This document shows positions 41,407 through 50,437 of a DNA stretch of 60,975 nucleotides, in pieces; position 1 is the first letter of the stretch; each line of letters opens with the position of its first letter. The stretch comes from a virus. The notes below the pieces were generated by a model that was not told the DNA's origin, did no database searches, and saw only the letters and a list, made by a program, of their open reading frames with translations. The DNA lies in IMG/VR virus record IMGVR_UViG_3300019886_000001, positions 1 to 60,975 of that record, one strand, 5' to 3'. The translations under genes were made by a program, and so were the position numbers.

Positions 41407-43521
41407 TTATCCCAACTTGACTAAAGTTACTTTCGTTGGCACATTGGGTTGCCAAGCTTCAATGTTATTGATGTAGTAATAAGCATTATCCTGTTCCAAA
41501 TAAACTGGAATCAGTAAATCCAAATCCTTTATATCCTGTTCTGATAGTAAAAAATACCTGGTTGGTTTTTTGGTGTCTTTAAGTATCTGCATCAGTTCAG
41601 AATAGTTCATCAATTTGAGATCATCCCACATTAATGAATGTTCACCACCTGTTTTGAAGAAATACGGGCAATCCACCACATCATTCACGAATATATTGTG
41701 ATCAGGATCGTTTAAATCACCATCAGGATCATCAGTAAAATGAATTGTTTTGCCCAATTTTAGTAAATCAACCTTGTTTGAAATCAAAATTCTTGGGGCA
41801 ACACTTATACTGAAATCATTACTGCCTGTTGTGGGATCGATCATCTGCACCAATGCAGTAACACCACCTACAAACGGACGGTTAAGGCTTGCACCAAACA
41901 TACTTACTATTAGTTCAGCCGGGTATGGTGATAGGGTTTTATCATTGATCACTATTTTTGACCAACCATATCTTGGGGGAATGATAGAAGGCCCTGCATT
42001 CGGATCAACCTGGTATTCCAGGTAATTCACTTGTGCGTAATTATCACTTAACTTATATTCAACATCCTTTCCCTGGTTAAGACATTTGGAAGTCCAATTA
42101 TATGCTTTACCAATGTTGCTTACAATATCCTTCAGGGATGCAAAGTTGATTGTTTTGGAATAAACATCTGTTTGGCAGATGATGCCGAAACGCTGAAGGG
42201 TATCTTTCAGTAAGTCTTTTTGTGATGTGTCGGGAAATATCTTTTCACACTGCACGGTTTGGCCGAAAAGAACATCCTGGTTGTTCGCCTTGATAGTCAA
42301 TTCTGCACCGGCCTTCATACTGAACTGTGAACCTGTATAACCTTTAAAATCATACTCTATCTTAATCTTACCATTAACCGGCAAATCAGTTTGGAATCCA
42401 AGTGTTTGATTTAAAATAGTGGTATAACCAAATTGGGTGGGTAATGATCCTGCAAAAATACGGGTTGGGTTATTGGTTAAATCATAAGTGATACCTGCAA
42501 GCACCACTTCACCATTTATTGGGTCAATGTAGACAATGTTTATATCCAGTGATGAACCATAGGTGCTATCTATGTGCCCCAAAAAGAATAATTCAGGTAT
42601 TTTTAATGAAATATTCACCCCCAATACCTGATTTACGGTGTAAACCCCGGTGCCAACGTTATAAAAATTGCTTGGATTGCTTATTATGTTATTGAAAATA
42701 AGTGTTGGCCTGGGGAATGGTTGGGATGCATTAGGGTGTGTTATGTTCAGATTTTGGCCCAATGATGCAACAACACCCTTTTCATCAGGCTGATTTTGAT
42801 AATCCACACCGTGTTCCCATGATCCATTGCTGAATTGTGCGATCAGTAACGGGTATAATGGGTTTTTAAGTAGTGATCCTTTCGCCAAATAGCCGGTTGA
42901 TTTGACAAGAAGATCAATTGCTGTTTTGATGAAGAAGCCGGGACGCATTGAATGCACATCAATGGGTAATGTGAAATCATCACTGAACAATCCGTAATCA
43001 ACAAGTGGGTAAATCCATCCACCTATGCCGTTATTGCCGGAACTGGCTGTATTCTTTTGGCTCCCTGCTGCATTCTGAAGATTCCAAACATGATCATAAG
43101 GTTTCCATACCAGGGTTTGACCGTAATTACTGTATTGGCTTGTGCTATCACCCATATCTGCCAATTGACCGCCCAATAAATCAAAGAAATCAACATTACC
43201 TGATAGAAGTGTCAGTGCAATTTGCTGTTCGTTGCTTGCATTCACTTCAGCAAAGGCATTTGCAAATACTTCAACCCCGTTTCTTATATACCGGCCATCA
43301 AGTTTTCCGTATACTTCCCTTTGGCACATCTGAATATCATCAGGAAAGCCAAATATTCTTCTGTTATTTTGTGTATTTGGGATTTTAAATTGGTTGGAAG
43401 TGTTGCCCTGTTGATTTTGAACATCACCCAAATCATTTATCTGAAAGGTTAAACCTATAAGACTATCATTATCTAAATCACATCTTTGATCGTTAATGAA
43501 TAGTTGCTGATCTTGTGTCAT
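41407..43521 (-). CDS. Large tail protein, distal tail or baseplate candidate
   Basis: 704 aa, beta-rich. The start FINDQRCDLDNDSLIGLTFQ and later segments such as QFKIPNTQNNRRIFGF, PYDHVWNLQNAAGSQKNTAS and KDTLQRFGIICQTDVYSKTI suggest a multidomain tail-tip protein. It directly precedes the tape-measure gene in the run. No enzyme motif seen. Confidence 0.65.
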   Translation of the reverse strand: MTQDQQLFINDQRCDLDNDSLIGLTFQINDLGDVQNQQGNTSNQFKIPNTQNNRRIFGFPDDIQMCQREVYGKLDGRYIRNGVEVFANAFAEVNASNEQQIALTLLSGNVDFFDLLGGQLADMGDSTSQYSNYGQTLVWKPYDHVWNLQNAAGSQKNTASSGNNGIGGWIYPLVDYGLFSDDFTLPIDVHSMRPGFFIKTAIDLLVKSTGYLAKGSLLKNPLYPLLIAQFSNGSWEHGVDYQNQPDEKGVVASLGQNLNITHPNASQPFPRPTLIFNNIISNPSNFYNVGTGVYTVNQVLGVNISLKIPELFFLGHIDSTYGSSLDINIVYIDPINGEVVLAGITYDLTNNPTRIFAGSLPTQFGYTTILNQTLGFQTDLPVNGKIKIEYDFKGYTGSQFSMKAGAELTIKANNQDVLFGQTVQCEKIFPDTSQKDLLKDTLQRFGIICQTDVYSKTINFASLKDIVSNIGKAYNWTSKCLNQGKDVEYKLSDNYAQVNYLEYQVDPNAGPSIIPPRYGWSKIVINDKTLSPYPAELIVSMFGASLNRPFVGGVTALVQMIDPTTGSNDFSISVAPRILISNKVDLLKLGKTIHFTDDPDGDLNDPDHNIFVNDVVDCPYFFKTGGEHSLMWDDLKLMNYSELMQILKDTKKPTRYFLLSEQDIKDLDLLIPVYLEQDNAYYYINNIEAWQPNVPTKVTLVKLG

Positions 43522-43547
43522 AAAAAAGGGGGCCGTTTATGCCCCCT
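43522..43547 (-). terminator. Intrinsic terminator just before the 704-aa tail gene
   Basis: GGGGGC (43528-43533) pairs with GCCCCC (43541-43546), then TTTTTT on the minus strand, and the ATG of the next gene follows at once (43521). It probably separates transcription of the 43576 gene from the tail gene, with read-through supplying the latter. Confidence 0.85.
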
Positions 43548-43575
43548 AAAATTAATAATTAAAATCAGTATCCGA

Positions 43576-44040
43576 TTATGCTTCAGCAATCGGGAATTCG
43601 TGAACATCACCAACCTTCACACCTTGTGTTACCAGGTCGGGTTCATCAATCAAATCCTGTTCGGTCACTTCGCGTTCTTCAAGCCCGGCTTCCTTCAGTG
43701 CAGCAATGCGTTTATCATTTGCTTCCTGTTCTTCAGTAGCCTTTTTTTCAGCAGCTTCACGTTCTTTTTTCTGTTTAGCTGTTTCCGGCTTCTTAGGTGA
43801 TGAATTATCATCATCTGAATTACCACCATTGGGTTCAAAACCAGGTGTTTGCTTAATACTGCCAAGTCCCCCGGCTGTTGAAGCATTCTGATTGCCTGTT
43901 TTGTCGTAATCGAAAAGATCATTCATTCCATCTGAACCGAATTTTGAAATGTGGGTAACGCCTGATTGAAGTGCTGTTGCTTCATCTTTTGTAAGGTGCA
44001 CACCTTGTTTTACCAGGTCTGCATAAGTTAATTTTGCCAT
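43576..44040 (-). CDS. Charged low-complexity virion or scaffold-like protein
   Basis: 154 aa. A structured start (AKLTYADLVKQGVHLTKDE), a Gly/Asn-rich linker and a Lys/Glu/Ala-rich helix (PETAKQKKEREAAEKKA). It precedes a strong terminator, so it may be made in excess, as a scaffold, head decoration or tail accessory. Unrecognised. Confidence 0.55.
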   Translation of the reverse strand: MAKLTYADLVKQGVHLTKDEATALQSGVTHISKFGSDGMNDLFDYDKTGNQNASTAGGLGSIKQTPGFEPNGGNSDDDNSSPKKPETAKQKKEREAAEKKATEEQEANDKRIAALKEAGLEEREVTEQDLIDEPDLVTQGVKVGDVHEFPIAEA

Positions 44041-44070
44041 TGTTGATTTGTTTTTATGTAAAGTTATTGA

Positions 44071-44436
44071 TTAAAAAAAGCATTTACTTAATTCGGTGTG
44101 CTTGTCTTTCCCAAATAGAATTTCAAGCACCGGCACTTCATTACCTGGGATCACCTTTAAATCCCTTGACATTAGCAGGTGTTTTGATCCATCCACGCCC
44201 CGGACCCTTCCCATGTAGTAATATTCACAATAGTTCGGTTTGCCCTGGGATTCAAACAACCTGAAGTCTACCCGGCCAATATCAACTTTAGCTGCACGGT
44301 ATAAACAGAAACGCATTAAGGTTTGATGAAGAACTTCTTCTTCTTTGCAGGCAACCCACTTTAAAAACTCTTTAATGATCGGGTTGTTTTCGTTATTTTC
44401 ACCAAGATTGTTTGATGCAATTGTTAGTTTACTCAT
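44071..44436 (-). CDS. Hypothetical protein
   Basis: 121 aa with a basic helical first half (FCLYRAAKVDIGRVDFRLFE) and a strand-rich second half. It overlaps the 44429 gene by 8 bases. Confidence 0.6.
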   Translation of the reverse strand: MSKLTIASNNLGENNENNPIIKEFLKWVACKEEEVLHQTLMRFCLYRAAKVDIGRVDFRLFESQGKPNYCEYYYMGRVRGVDGSKHLLMSRDLKVIPGNEVPVLEILFGKDKHTELSKCFF

Positions 44437-44800
44437 TAGTGCTTGGTGGTGTGGTGAAGTAATCTATGAATTTCACAAGCTGATCATCTGAAAACTTCAG
44501 TCGGTGTTCCAACAGTTCTGTTTTACCGGCCTGCATATCAACCTTCCTGGTATTGATTCCTTTCTTTTCAATTTCATCATTAAGTACTGATAGAAATAAT
44601 CTACCCAATGAACCAGGAAGTTCCAAGAATGGCTTCATTGGTTCAAAACTCCCTATTGGGGGCCTATGTTCTGTTTCTGTCAAAACACCATCTGTAAAAT
44701 GATAAAATATTTTGCCACCTGGGAATGTTTTAACAAAAAATATCTTAATTCTATCATATTCCCTTTCATCATCTATGTAAATTTTTACTTCGCTTTCCAT
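44429..44800 (-). CDS. Hypothetical protein
   Basis: 123 aa, charged (MESEVKIYIDDEREYDRIKI), mixed alpha/beta, ending in a short helical domain. Unrecognised. It lies between the DHH phosphoesterase and the 44071 gene. Confidence 0.6.
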   Translation of the reverse strand: MESEVKIYIDDEREYDRIKIFFVKTFPGGKIFYHFTDGVLTETEHRPPIGSFEPMKPFLELPGSLGRLFLSVLNDEIEKKGINTRKVDMQAGKTELLEHRLKFSDDQLVKFIDYFTTPPSTNE

Positions 44801-44802
44801 AT

Positions 44803-45672
44803 TTATTGCTTTAAAAAATCAGGGAATTCAGTTGTTGTAAACCCGGCTGCTGATGCATGCCCACCACCACCATATCTTTTGGCTATGACTGAACAATCCA
44901 CATCAGGGTTCCCACTGTAAAGAGATACCACCCAATTAATGCCATCAAATTTAAAGGGAACCATAAGATCATATTTCATTGGATCAAATACGCTATCAAA
45001 AGCCATGCTTCCAAACCCGGCACCGTTGCAGGCAATACCTTCCAAGCCATCAACCACAACATCAAAGCTGCTTTTCATGATCTGCTTATCCATATTGATC
45101 TGATACTGTAAGGCTATTTTACCCTGTTCGATTATGGTATCAATAATTGCCGGTGATCCATTCAGTAAACCAGGTGTAACCTTGATAGGATTATCAACAC
45201 CCATTGCCTTCATTCCATATTGGAAGGGCAACACTAACTTATTCCAATTGCTTTTGTTTTCATCCCGCCAAGTATCATATTGCCCGATCAGGGAAACAGC
45301 ATCAGGCATTGGTTCATCAGGAAACAGGTAATTCCAAGTTATTTCACATGCAGCTATGCCCTGCTGAAGAACTGCTTTGAAGTATTCAGCCTGCACCGGG
45401 TTATCTGTCTTGAATTTATTGTAATCTTCAATGGCTGATTTGTGGTGATCAATCCAGGTTAATTGCCTGCCTGTATACAATGCCAATTTTGCCATATCTT
45501 CAGGCAGTATGGAAACATCAACCATGATCACCGGCTGATTCCTGGGAATCTGATCATACGGTATGGGTTGGCCATAATCGTAACCTATCAGGATACAATC
45601 AGGATATTTTTTGTTTACGATAGCACCCGAATAATAGCCATCAAGATCCCGGGAATGATAAATGCAATACAT
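44803..45672 (-). CDS. DHH-family phosphoesterase
   Basis: 289 aa. YHSRDLDGYYSG (5-16) gives motif I, VDVS (51-54) motif II, IDHHKSA (74-80) the DHH motif, and GGGGHASAAGF near 275 the DHHA1 substrate-binding motif. Proteins with this layout (NrnA, RecJ-like, cyclic-dinucleotide phosphodiesterases) cleave short oligonucleotides, ssDNA or cyclic dinucleotides. It is placed inside the structural gene run. A role in removing host second messengers such as c-di-AMP or CBASS signals is possible but unproven. Confidence 0.85.
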   Translation of the reverse strand: MYCIYHSRDLDGYYSGAIVNKKYPDCILIGYDYGQPIPYDQIPRNQPVIMVDVSILPEDMAKLALYTGRQLTWIDHHKSAIEDYNKFKTDNPVQAEYFKAVLQQGIAACEITWNYLFPDEPMPDAVSLIGQYDTWRDENKSNWNKLVLPFQYGMKAMGVDNPIKVTPGLLNGSPAIIDTIIEQGKIALQYQINMDKQIMKSSFDVVVDGLEGIACNGAGFGSMAFDSVFDPMKYDLMVPFKFDGINWVVSLYSGNPDVDCSVIAKRYGGGGHASAAGFTTTEFPDFLKQ

Positions 45673-45673
45673 T

Positions 45674-46006
45674 TTATTTAGGGTTTATAGTTTGTTTGCT
45701 CTTTTCTTGCTTCATCATTTCTTCCATACGTGCCTGAAAGCCTAATCTTTTTTTAGGTTCATTTGCATGCACGTTGTTTCTCAAAGTATGTTTCAGGTTC
45801 TTATTATCAGCTTTTTTTAATATTAAATAAGATATATAAATGCCTGCTATAACCAACAGATAAATTGCTGTTACAATCCATAGTGGTGAAAGTACCCAAA
45901 TCCATGACCGGGTGATAACCTTGCATATCTTTAGTACAATAAATGTGATGGTTAAAGCCCCGGTAAATCCTATGCCGGAACTGGAAGATGATGATGAATT
46001 TGCCAT
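45674..46006 (-). CDS. Membrane protein with two transmembrane helices
   Basis: 110 aa. Ser-rich start, hydrophobic segments at about 14-30 and 36-60, then a basic tail (RMEEMMKQEKSKQ). Next to the DHH enzyme by one base. Function unknown. Confidence 0.6.
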   Translation of the reverse strand: MANSSSSSSSGIGFTGALTITFIVLKICKVITRSWIWVLSPLWIVTAIYLLVIAGIYISYLILKKADNKNLKHTLRNNVHANEPKKRLGFQARMEEMMKQEKSKQTINPK

Positions 46007-46011
46007 TTAGT

Positions 46012-46446
46012 TTAAGATTTTTTAGTTTGAAATATTGTTGATGGTGTTGTGATTCTTTCGGGTGGATAATTACCAACTGCTCTATGTACATCAGATAATG
46101 CACGTTTTAAATAAATGATTTGATCATCAAGCCGTTTCACCCTGGTTCGGGCATTGTCGCATTCTTTTGAATAAATTACATAATCATCCATGCTTGCAGT
46201 CCGTTTCATTTTCTCCAAATAGATGAAGAATACATTTTTCCAATGTGCATGTTCAGCATTAAGCCTCATAAGTTGTTCTTGAAAGCTGATTGAATCAGGT
46301 TGTGGGATTGGTGCCGGTGGTGGTGGTGCAGTTTGTGTTCCACCTGGCTTTTCTTCCCATTTTGGCAGTCTTAATATAATTGTAATTATACATATAACCA
46401 CTACCATGTATATAAAACATTCAAGGTTGCTTGGTGGATTAATCAT
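46012..46446 (-). CDS. Membrane-anchored protein with coiled tail
   Basis: 144 aa from the Met at 46446. A longer start at 46464 adds six residues but overlaps the upstream gene more. One transmembrane helix (CFIYMVVVICIITIILRL) is followed by a Pro-rich linker and a helical coiled tail. It could be an Rz-like or signalling protein. Unrecognised. Confidence 0.6.
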   Translation of the reverse strand: MINPPSNLECFIYMVVVICIITIILRLPKWEEKPGGTQTAPPPPAPIPQPDSISFQEQLMRLNAEHAHWKNVFFIYLEKMKRTASMDDYVIYSKECDNARTRVKRLDDQIIYLKRALSDVHRAVGNYPPERITTPSTIFQTKKS

Positions 46447-46723
46447 TGGGTTCCCCTTCTTCATTAAAAGTAAATACTGCCATCGGTTGAAAACGGTGCC
46501 CCAATGTACGAATCATTACGGGCCTGCCTGCAAGGAAGGCTTCAATATCTTCTTTGTTTGGCAACCATCCTGTTAAAACATACTCAACAATACAGGGATC
46601 ACCTTCAGCATCAACCGCTTCCATTGCACCACGAAAGGCAGTTATTGGAAAGCAATCTTCATCCTTCATGCTTTCAGGCTTGGATAGGGTTAAATTATAC
46701 CCCGGTAAATCTATGCACCTCAT
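46439..46723 (-). CDS. Hypothetical protein
   Basis: 94 aa, mixed alpha/beta, acidic (EGDPCIVEYVLTGWLPNKED). It overlaps neighbours by a few bases. Unrecognised. Confidence 0.6.
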   Translation of the reverse strand: MRCIDLPGYNLTLSKPESMKDEDCFPITAFRGAMEAVDAEGDPCIVEYVLTGWLPNKEDIEAFLAGRPVMIRTLGHRFQPMAVFTFNEEGEPND

Positions 46724-47127
46724 TTGAACCTGGTTTTTAAGTACATCCGAATCATTCTATATTTGAAATACCATCTTACAACCCACCTTCTGTGAAGCCA
46801 ATCATGCTGATCCATCAGAAGCAAATACTTTTTGTTCAGGTCCAGGTGTTCTTGCTTCCAAAGTTTGGATATACCCTTTTGTTCATTAAGTTTGAACTGT
46901 AATGATTTAACCAATTCCCTATTAGGGTTCAGTTCCAATTCCCATTCATTCTTCCAATTAAGGGTGAAAATAATATCATCACATTCTACTTTGGCACTGG
47001 AATCAGATATTCGATTGACCGGAACCATGCTTGGTGGTATAATAACCCTTCTTTCACGGCTTCTTTCTTCATTTGGATTGGGAAGTGTATCCATCACTTG
47101 ACGCAAAGCGGTTGCAGTTAGTTTCAT
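46720..47127 (-). CDS. Hypothetical charged protein
   Basis: 135 aa, with coiled/helical and basic tail (KKYLLLMDQHDWLHRRWV). It starts just downstream of the promoter-like site at 47141-47160. Unrecognised. Confidence 0.6.
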   Translation of the reverse strand: MKLTATALRQVMDTLPNPNEERSRERRVIIPPSMVPVNRISDSSAKVECDDIIFTLNWKNEWELELNPNRELVKSLQFKLNEQKGISKLWKQEHLDLNKKYLLLMDQHDWLHRRWVVRWYFKYRMIRMYLKTRFK

Positions 47128-47140
47128 ATTGAAATGTTTT

Positions 47141-47160
47141 TTAAGTTCATTTCAAAGATA
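47141..47160 (-). promoter_or_regulatory. Promoter box with GAACTTAA leader
   Basis: Minus strand: TATCTTTG (47160-47153), an exact TAnnTTTG, then GAACTTAA (47148-47141), 14 bases before the ATG at 47127. The -33 is weak. Confidence 0.6.
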
Positions 47161-47176
47161 GAAGATATTTATTGAA

Positions 47177-47213
47177 ATAAAAAAAGTCAATAACCTTGAT
47201 GATCATTGACTTT
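47177..47213 (-). terminator. Intrinsic terminator of the candidate small RNA
   Basis: AAGTCAAT (47184-47191) pairs with ATTGACTT (47205-47212), then a T run on the minus strand. Confidence 0.75.
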
Positions 47214-47275
47214 GCAACATTGCACTATTGATTGCGGTTGCTAATACCGGGGGTGTTCCGCTTTCGCCTTACCAT
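47177..47275 (-). ncRNA. Candidate phage small RNA
   Basis: Between two terminators lies a unit with a perfect TATATTTG box (47285-47278) and no good gene. A transcript from about 47272 to 47177 would be about 95 nt, with a GCGG ... CCGC stem and a terminator stem. A 16-codon ATG frame (47275-47225, MVRRKRNTPG...) exists, but its ATG is at the predicted transcript start, so translation is doubtful. Identity as a regulatory RNA is inference. Confidence 0.4.
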
Positions 47276-47288
47276 TACAAATATAAAA

Positions 47289-47319
47289 TAAAAAAGCCCT
47301 GCGAGCGAATCAGGGCCTT
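47289..47319 (-). terminator. Intrinsic terminator after the 50-aa gene
   Basis: GCCCTG (47296-47301) pairs with CAGGGC (47311-47316), then TTTTTT on the minus strand. It ends the run that includes the 47529-49643 tail gene. Confidence 0.8.
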
Positions 47320-47351
47320 TCCATAGATCATTGATGTAGACCGCACCAACG

Positions 47352-47504
47352 CTATTGATACAAACTTAAATATAAATCTTCTGATAGGCTAATCAAAACA
47401 CCATCAACTTTAAATATCCAATTACCCTTTTGATGCCTTACAGTATATCCCCGGCCCAAATGCTCAAAGAATGTTGTTTTTAATTTATAAGCTTCTGTAA
47501 TCAT
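47352..47504 (-). CDS. 50-aa protein
   Basis: Starts MITEAYKLKTTFFEHLGRG, followed by short strands (YTVRHQKGNWIFKVDGV) and SEDLYLSLYQ. It looks like a small beta fold of a real gene, 24 bases after the 704-aa virion gene and just before a terminator. Unrecognised. Confidence 0.6.
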   Translation of the reverse strand: MITEAYKLKTTFFEHLGRGYTVRHQKGNWIFKVDGVLISLSEDLYLSLYQ

Positions 47505-47528
47505 TTTAATTTTCTGCTTTTTTTATGT

Positions 47529-49643
47529 TTATTGTGTTTGAATGTTCTTTGATGGCATATTGAAGGTAAGTGCAAATTCATATTGCCCCAAGTTAGTTTC
47601 ATATTCAGCAAATGATGCAGTATTAACAATAACCGTTTGCCATTTCAAAGGGTTTTGGCCGGTAAGTATCTGCACTTTCGGGCTGAACTTCATGGATTGG
47701 CAACCCTTAATATCATCAACAGACATATCCACTGCATGCACCTGAACCTTTTCTGAAGCTGATTTGCTGATCACATCTTCAATGGATTGTTCGTTTTCCC
47801 AATCATCAACATACCTGGTTATAAGTTGGGCATTCTGCACATCCAGGTTGTGTTCCTGATTGAAGATGAACCTGTAATAATTCCATGATCCTGTTAAGCC
47901 TATCCACCGCAAATACACGCTGTTATAATCACAATTTTTATCTATCCTGACTATCTGATCAGAAACCACCTGTTGTGGATTGCCCCCCGAATTATCATAG
48001 AAGATGCCTATCTTGATAAAGTAAACATCATCAGCAAAATCATTATCTATCAATAGCCGGTTCAGGCCAACGTGTTCAACAATTGGGGTATTGAAAAATG
48101 ACTGTTCACCAATAATGAACTTGCTGCCATCTTCATTAAGTATGTAACTGCTATCTTCATTTAACAGGAATGTTGTGATGGATGATCCACCCCCGATAAC
48201 TTCACGGTTAATATCCAATAAGGTTATTTTTGAATACAACTGCCTGCCTGCAACCTTTTCACTATAAATAAATGAAAGATCAAAAGGGAATGTTAAGCTG
48301 TATACAGGTTCTTTGAATTCAGTAATCCATTTTGCAGATCGATTTGTAAAAGGAACGTATTCAATTAGATTACCCCCCCACTTATCACCAAGCTGCCTGG
48401 CTGTAAACACTACATAAAAAGGATCTTCCAACGGTATGAAGTCGCTTGTGTGCCCGGTGTTCCCATCAGCATCAATGGTTCCATCTTCCCAATGTTCAGC
48501 GTATGCGATCTGATAAGATGCAGAAAGGTTGGAATCCCGAAAGTTTATTTCAGTGTAATCACTATCATCTTTTATCTGAAGCAATGATTGCATGAAGTTT
48601 TTGAAATCAGCCTTAACCAACCCGGTTGCATCTGCACTGTTCTTTGATATTAAGGTTTTACCAGGTTGCCCGGTGATCGGATCATTGAATGTTATTTGAG
48701 TATAGATTTTATAGTACGGCTTCATGGTATCTGAATTCATGAACCCGGTGGTGGTGGTACTCCAAACCACATCACATGAAACACTGGATATGGTTGCAGC
48801 CAATACTTTGAACACCCCCGTATAAACATCAGTATTGATGTACACGTAAATTGCAATACCATTAACCCCGGCTGCTTTTTGTGTTGCAATGGCATTAACC
48901 AAAATTGTTAAATCACCATTGATGTTGAAAGTAACCCCGTGTATAGTGCGCAATGGCTGCACATCAGAATATAGTGATGCACTGGCAACTTCATAATCCT
49001 TTCGCTGATATTGAAACACAATAGGGTTGAAGGCAGCATTCCACCGGGAACGGCTCCCACCTATGTTTACGGATGGATCTTTTACAAGAAGGTTGGCAGT
49101 TGTTTGAATAGTTACCTGGCCATTAACAGCACAACCAATCGGGTTGGCATCCCTTAACCATACAGTTTTAACACCACCTGATAAGCCGGTGAATGTTTTT
49201 GAAGATTGGAAGGTGATGTTATCCAGGGAATATTCAATTGGCCCATAACTGGATGTGGCATTTACTGTAAGCACTGCATCATTGGCACCAATAAATGATT
49301 CATTGGTATTTTCAAATGATCTTAATACTAAGTCACACTGATTAACAGGTGGTGCCGGATCGGGTGCTTCTGATTGTGATGTGATCCTGAAGGATGTATT
49401 TACACCATGTGAGGGGTTTGTATCCCGAATAACACCTGTCCAAATTCCAGTCCATTGACCAGGTATTGTTGTTGTACCCGGTGTATCCACACCATTCAAG
49501 GTGATCACATAAGTAACAACAATATTATCACCGTTTACAGGATTGCCCGTTGCAGGATCAATAACAGAAATCCTTACTTGGCCAACAGTTTGTGTGCCTG
49601 ATTGGAAAGTATTTGAATAGTCAATAATTGCAAGCTTTGCCAT
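47529..49643 (-). CDS. Large virion protein, beta-rich
   Basis: 704 aa. The start (AIIDYSNTFQSGTQTVGQVR, ISVIDPATGNPVNGDNIVV) looks Ig-like, then a long beta-rich chain with repeated motifs such as LLNEDSSYILNEDGSKFIIG. It shares one base with the 49643-50104 gene. It may be a tail sheath-like, tube-tip or baseplate protein. The family is not recognised. Confidence 0.6.
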   Translation of the reverse strand: MAKLAIIDYSNTFQSGTQTVGQVRISVIDPATGNPVNGDNIVVTYVITLNGVDTPGTTTIPGQWTGIWTGVIRDTNPSHGVNTSFRITSQSEAPDPAPPVNQCDLVLRSFENTNESFIGANDAVLTVNATSSYGPIEYSLDNITFQSSKTFTGLSGGVKTVWLRDANPIGCAVNGQVTIQTTANLLVKDPSVNIGGSRSRWNAAFNPIVFQYQRKDYEVASASLYSDVQPLRTIHGVTFNINGDLTILVNAIATQKAAGVNGIAIYVYINTDVYTGVFKVLAATISSVSCDVVWSTTTTGFMNSDTMKPYYKIYTQITFNDPITGQPGKTLISKNSADATGLVKADFKNFMQSLLQIKDDSDYTEINFRDSNLSASYQIAYAEHWEDGTIDADGNTGHTSDFIPLEDPFYVVFTARQLGDKWGGNLIEYVPFTNRSAKWITEFKEPVYSLTFPFDLSFIYSEKVAGRQLYSKITLLDINREVIGGGSSITTFLLNEDSSYILNEDGSKFIIGEQSFFNTPIVEHVGLNRLLIDNDFADDVYFIKIGIFYDNSGGNPQQVVSDQIVRIDKNCDYNSVYLRWIGLTGSWNYYRFIFNQEHNLDVQNAQLITRYVDDWENEQSIEDVISKSASEKVQVHAVDMSVDDIKGCQSMKFSPKVQILTGQNPLKWQTVIVNTASFAEYETNLGQYEFALTFNMPSKNIQTQ

Positions 49644-50104
49644 TATGCTGTTTGTTCTTGTGGAATGTAAATTGAATTGGATATTTCAACCTGGAATAAT
49701 TCAGCCATGATACTTAATTGCTTAGTCATTACCCGATCAACATTTTCTTCTGATAGTGGAACATCAATGATGCCCGGTGTGCCTGGGTATCCATGTTCAT
49801 GTATATGCTTGGCTATGATGTAGGAAAGCTTCACATCAATTCCTTTGGCTTCACACCACACGGCAATTTCTTCCCTTAATGTGGGATCACCGGCCGGTGT
49901 GCCTGGCTTGGTTGGCTTCCTGCCTTCCTGCAATGCGTATATCCACCACGGCCCGGTTAATTGTGCTTCATCATTGGTTGCAGTTACTTCCAGTTTCCTT
50001 TCAGTGCTTCCAGTGGCAACGCGGTTGGATAGGGCAAAGGATTTGATTAGATCAATCCTAAGTTCGGATACCACTTGCAACAACTGTTTTTGAACGTTTG
50101 CCAT
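49643..50104 (-). CDS. HK97 gp10-like tail/head completion protein
   Basis: 153 aa. The middle (GPWWIYALQEGRKPTKPGTP ... LSYIIAKHIHEHGYPG) matches the size and pattern of HK97-gp10/tail-completion proteins. It would lie at the head-tail joint. It is one base from the 50105 gene. Confidence 0.6.
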   Translation of the reverse strand: MANVQKQLLQVVSELRIDLIKSFALSNRVATGSTERKLEVTATNDEAQLTGPWWIYALQEGRKPTKPGTPAGDPTLREEIAVWCEAKGIDVKLSYIIAKHIHEHGYPGTPGIIDVPLSEENVDRVMTKQLSIMAELFQVEISNSIYIPQEQTA

Positions 50105-50305
50105 TTAGTTTGCTGAAAAATGCTTGTGAACCATTCTTGTTTTATCACCTGGATGTACGGGATCTGCCAACACCTGTTTAACGCTCTTATCAGGAATGAT
50201 ATTCCTAACATGCTTCAAGTATGTTATTGGAAGGTTATAAAGCTGCCAATGAAGCTGAAGCCTGATAAATGGTTTTGTAACAAGTTTGGTTGCCCGATCA
50301 TCCAT
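50105..50305 (-). CDS. Small virion protein
   Basis: 66 aa from the Met at 50305. An earlier ATG at 50353 lies inside the terminator hairpin of 50335-50370 and is rejected. The chain is basic/hydrophobic (LVTKPFIRLQLHWQLYN), unrecognised. A TATCTTTA box lies at 50315-50322, giving a very short leader. Confidence 0.6.
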   Translation of the reverse strand: MDDRATKLVTKPFIRLQLHWQLYNLPITYLKHVRNIIPDKSVKQVLADPVHPGDKTRMVHKHFSAN

Positions 50306-50334
50306 GATTGGGTATAAAGATAAATTAAAGTTTA

Positions 50335-50370
50335 ATAAAAAAAGCCCTACCATTTTTAGTGGTAAGGCTT
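50335..50370 (-). terminator. Intrinsic terminator between head/tail gene groups
   Basis: AAGCCCTACCA (50342-50352) pairs with TGGTAAGGCTT (50360-50370) with one mismatch, then a long T run on the minus strand. It ends the run from terS. Confidence 0.85.
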
Positions 50371-50437
50371 TCTGAAAAAATAAGTATTTGCGCTTATTGG
50401 ATATAAAGAACGAACCACTAAGGGTTGATCAAATGTA

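Noticed and set aside
47225-47275. 16-codon frame MVRRKRNTPG...
   Set aside because: Its ATG is at the predicted transcript start, so there is no leader for translation. I list the region as a candidate RNA instead.
41407-49643. Two genes of exactly 704 codons as a possible duplication
   Set aside because: The two proteins show no shared motifs by eye, so equal length is probably chance.
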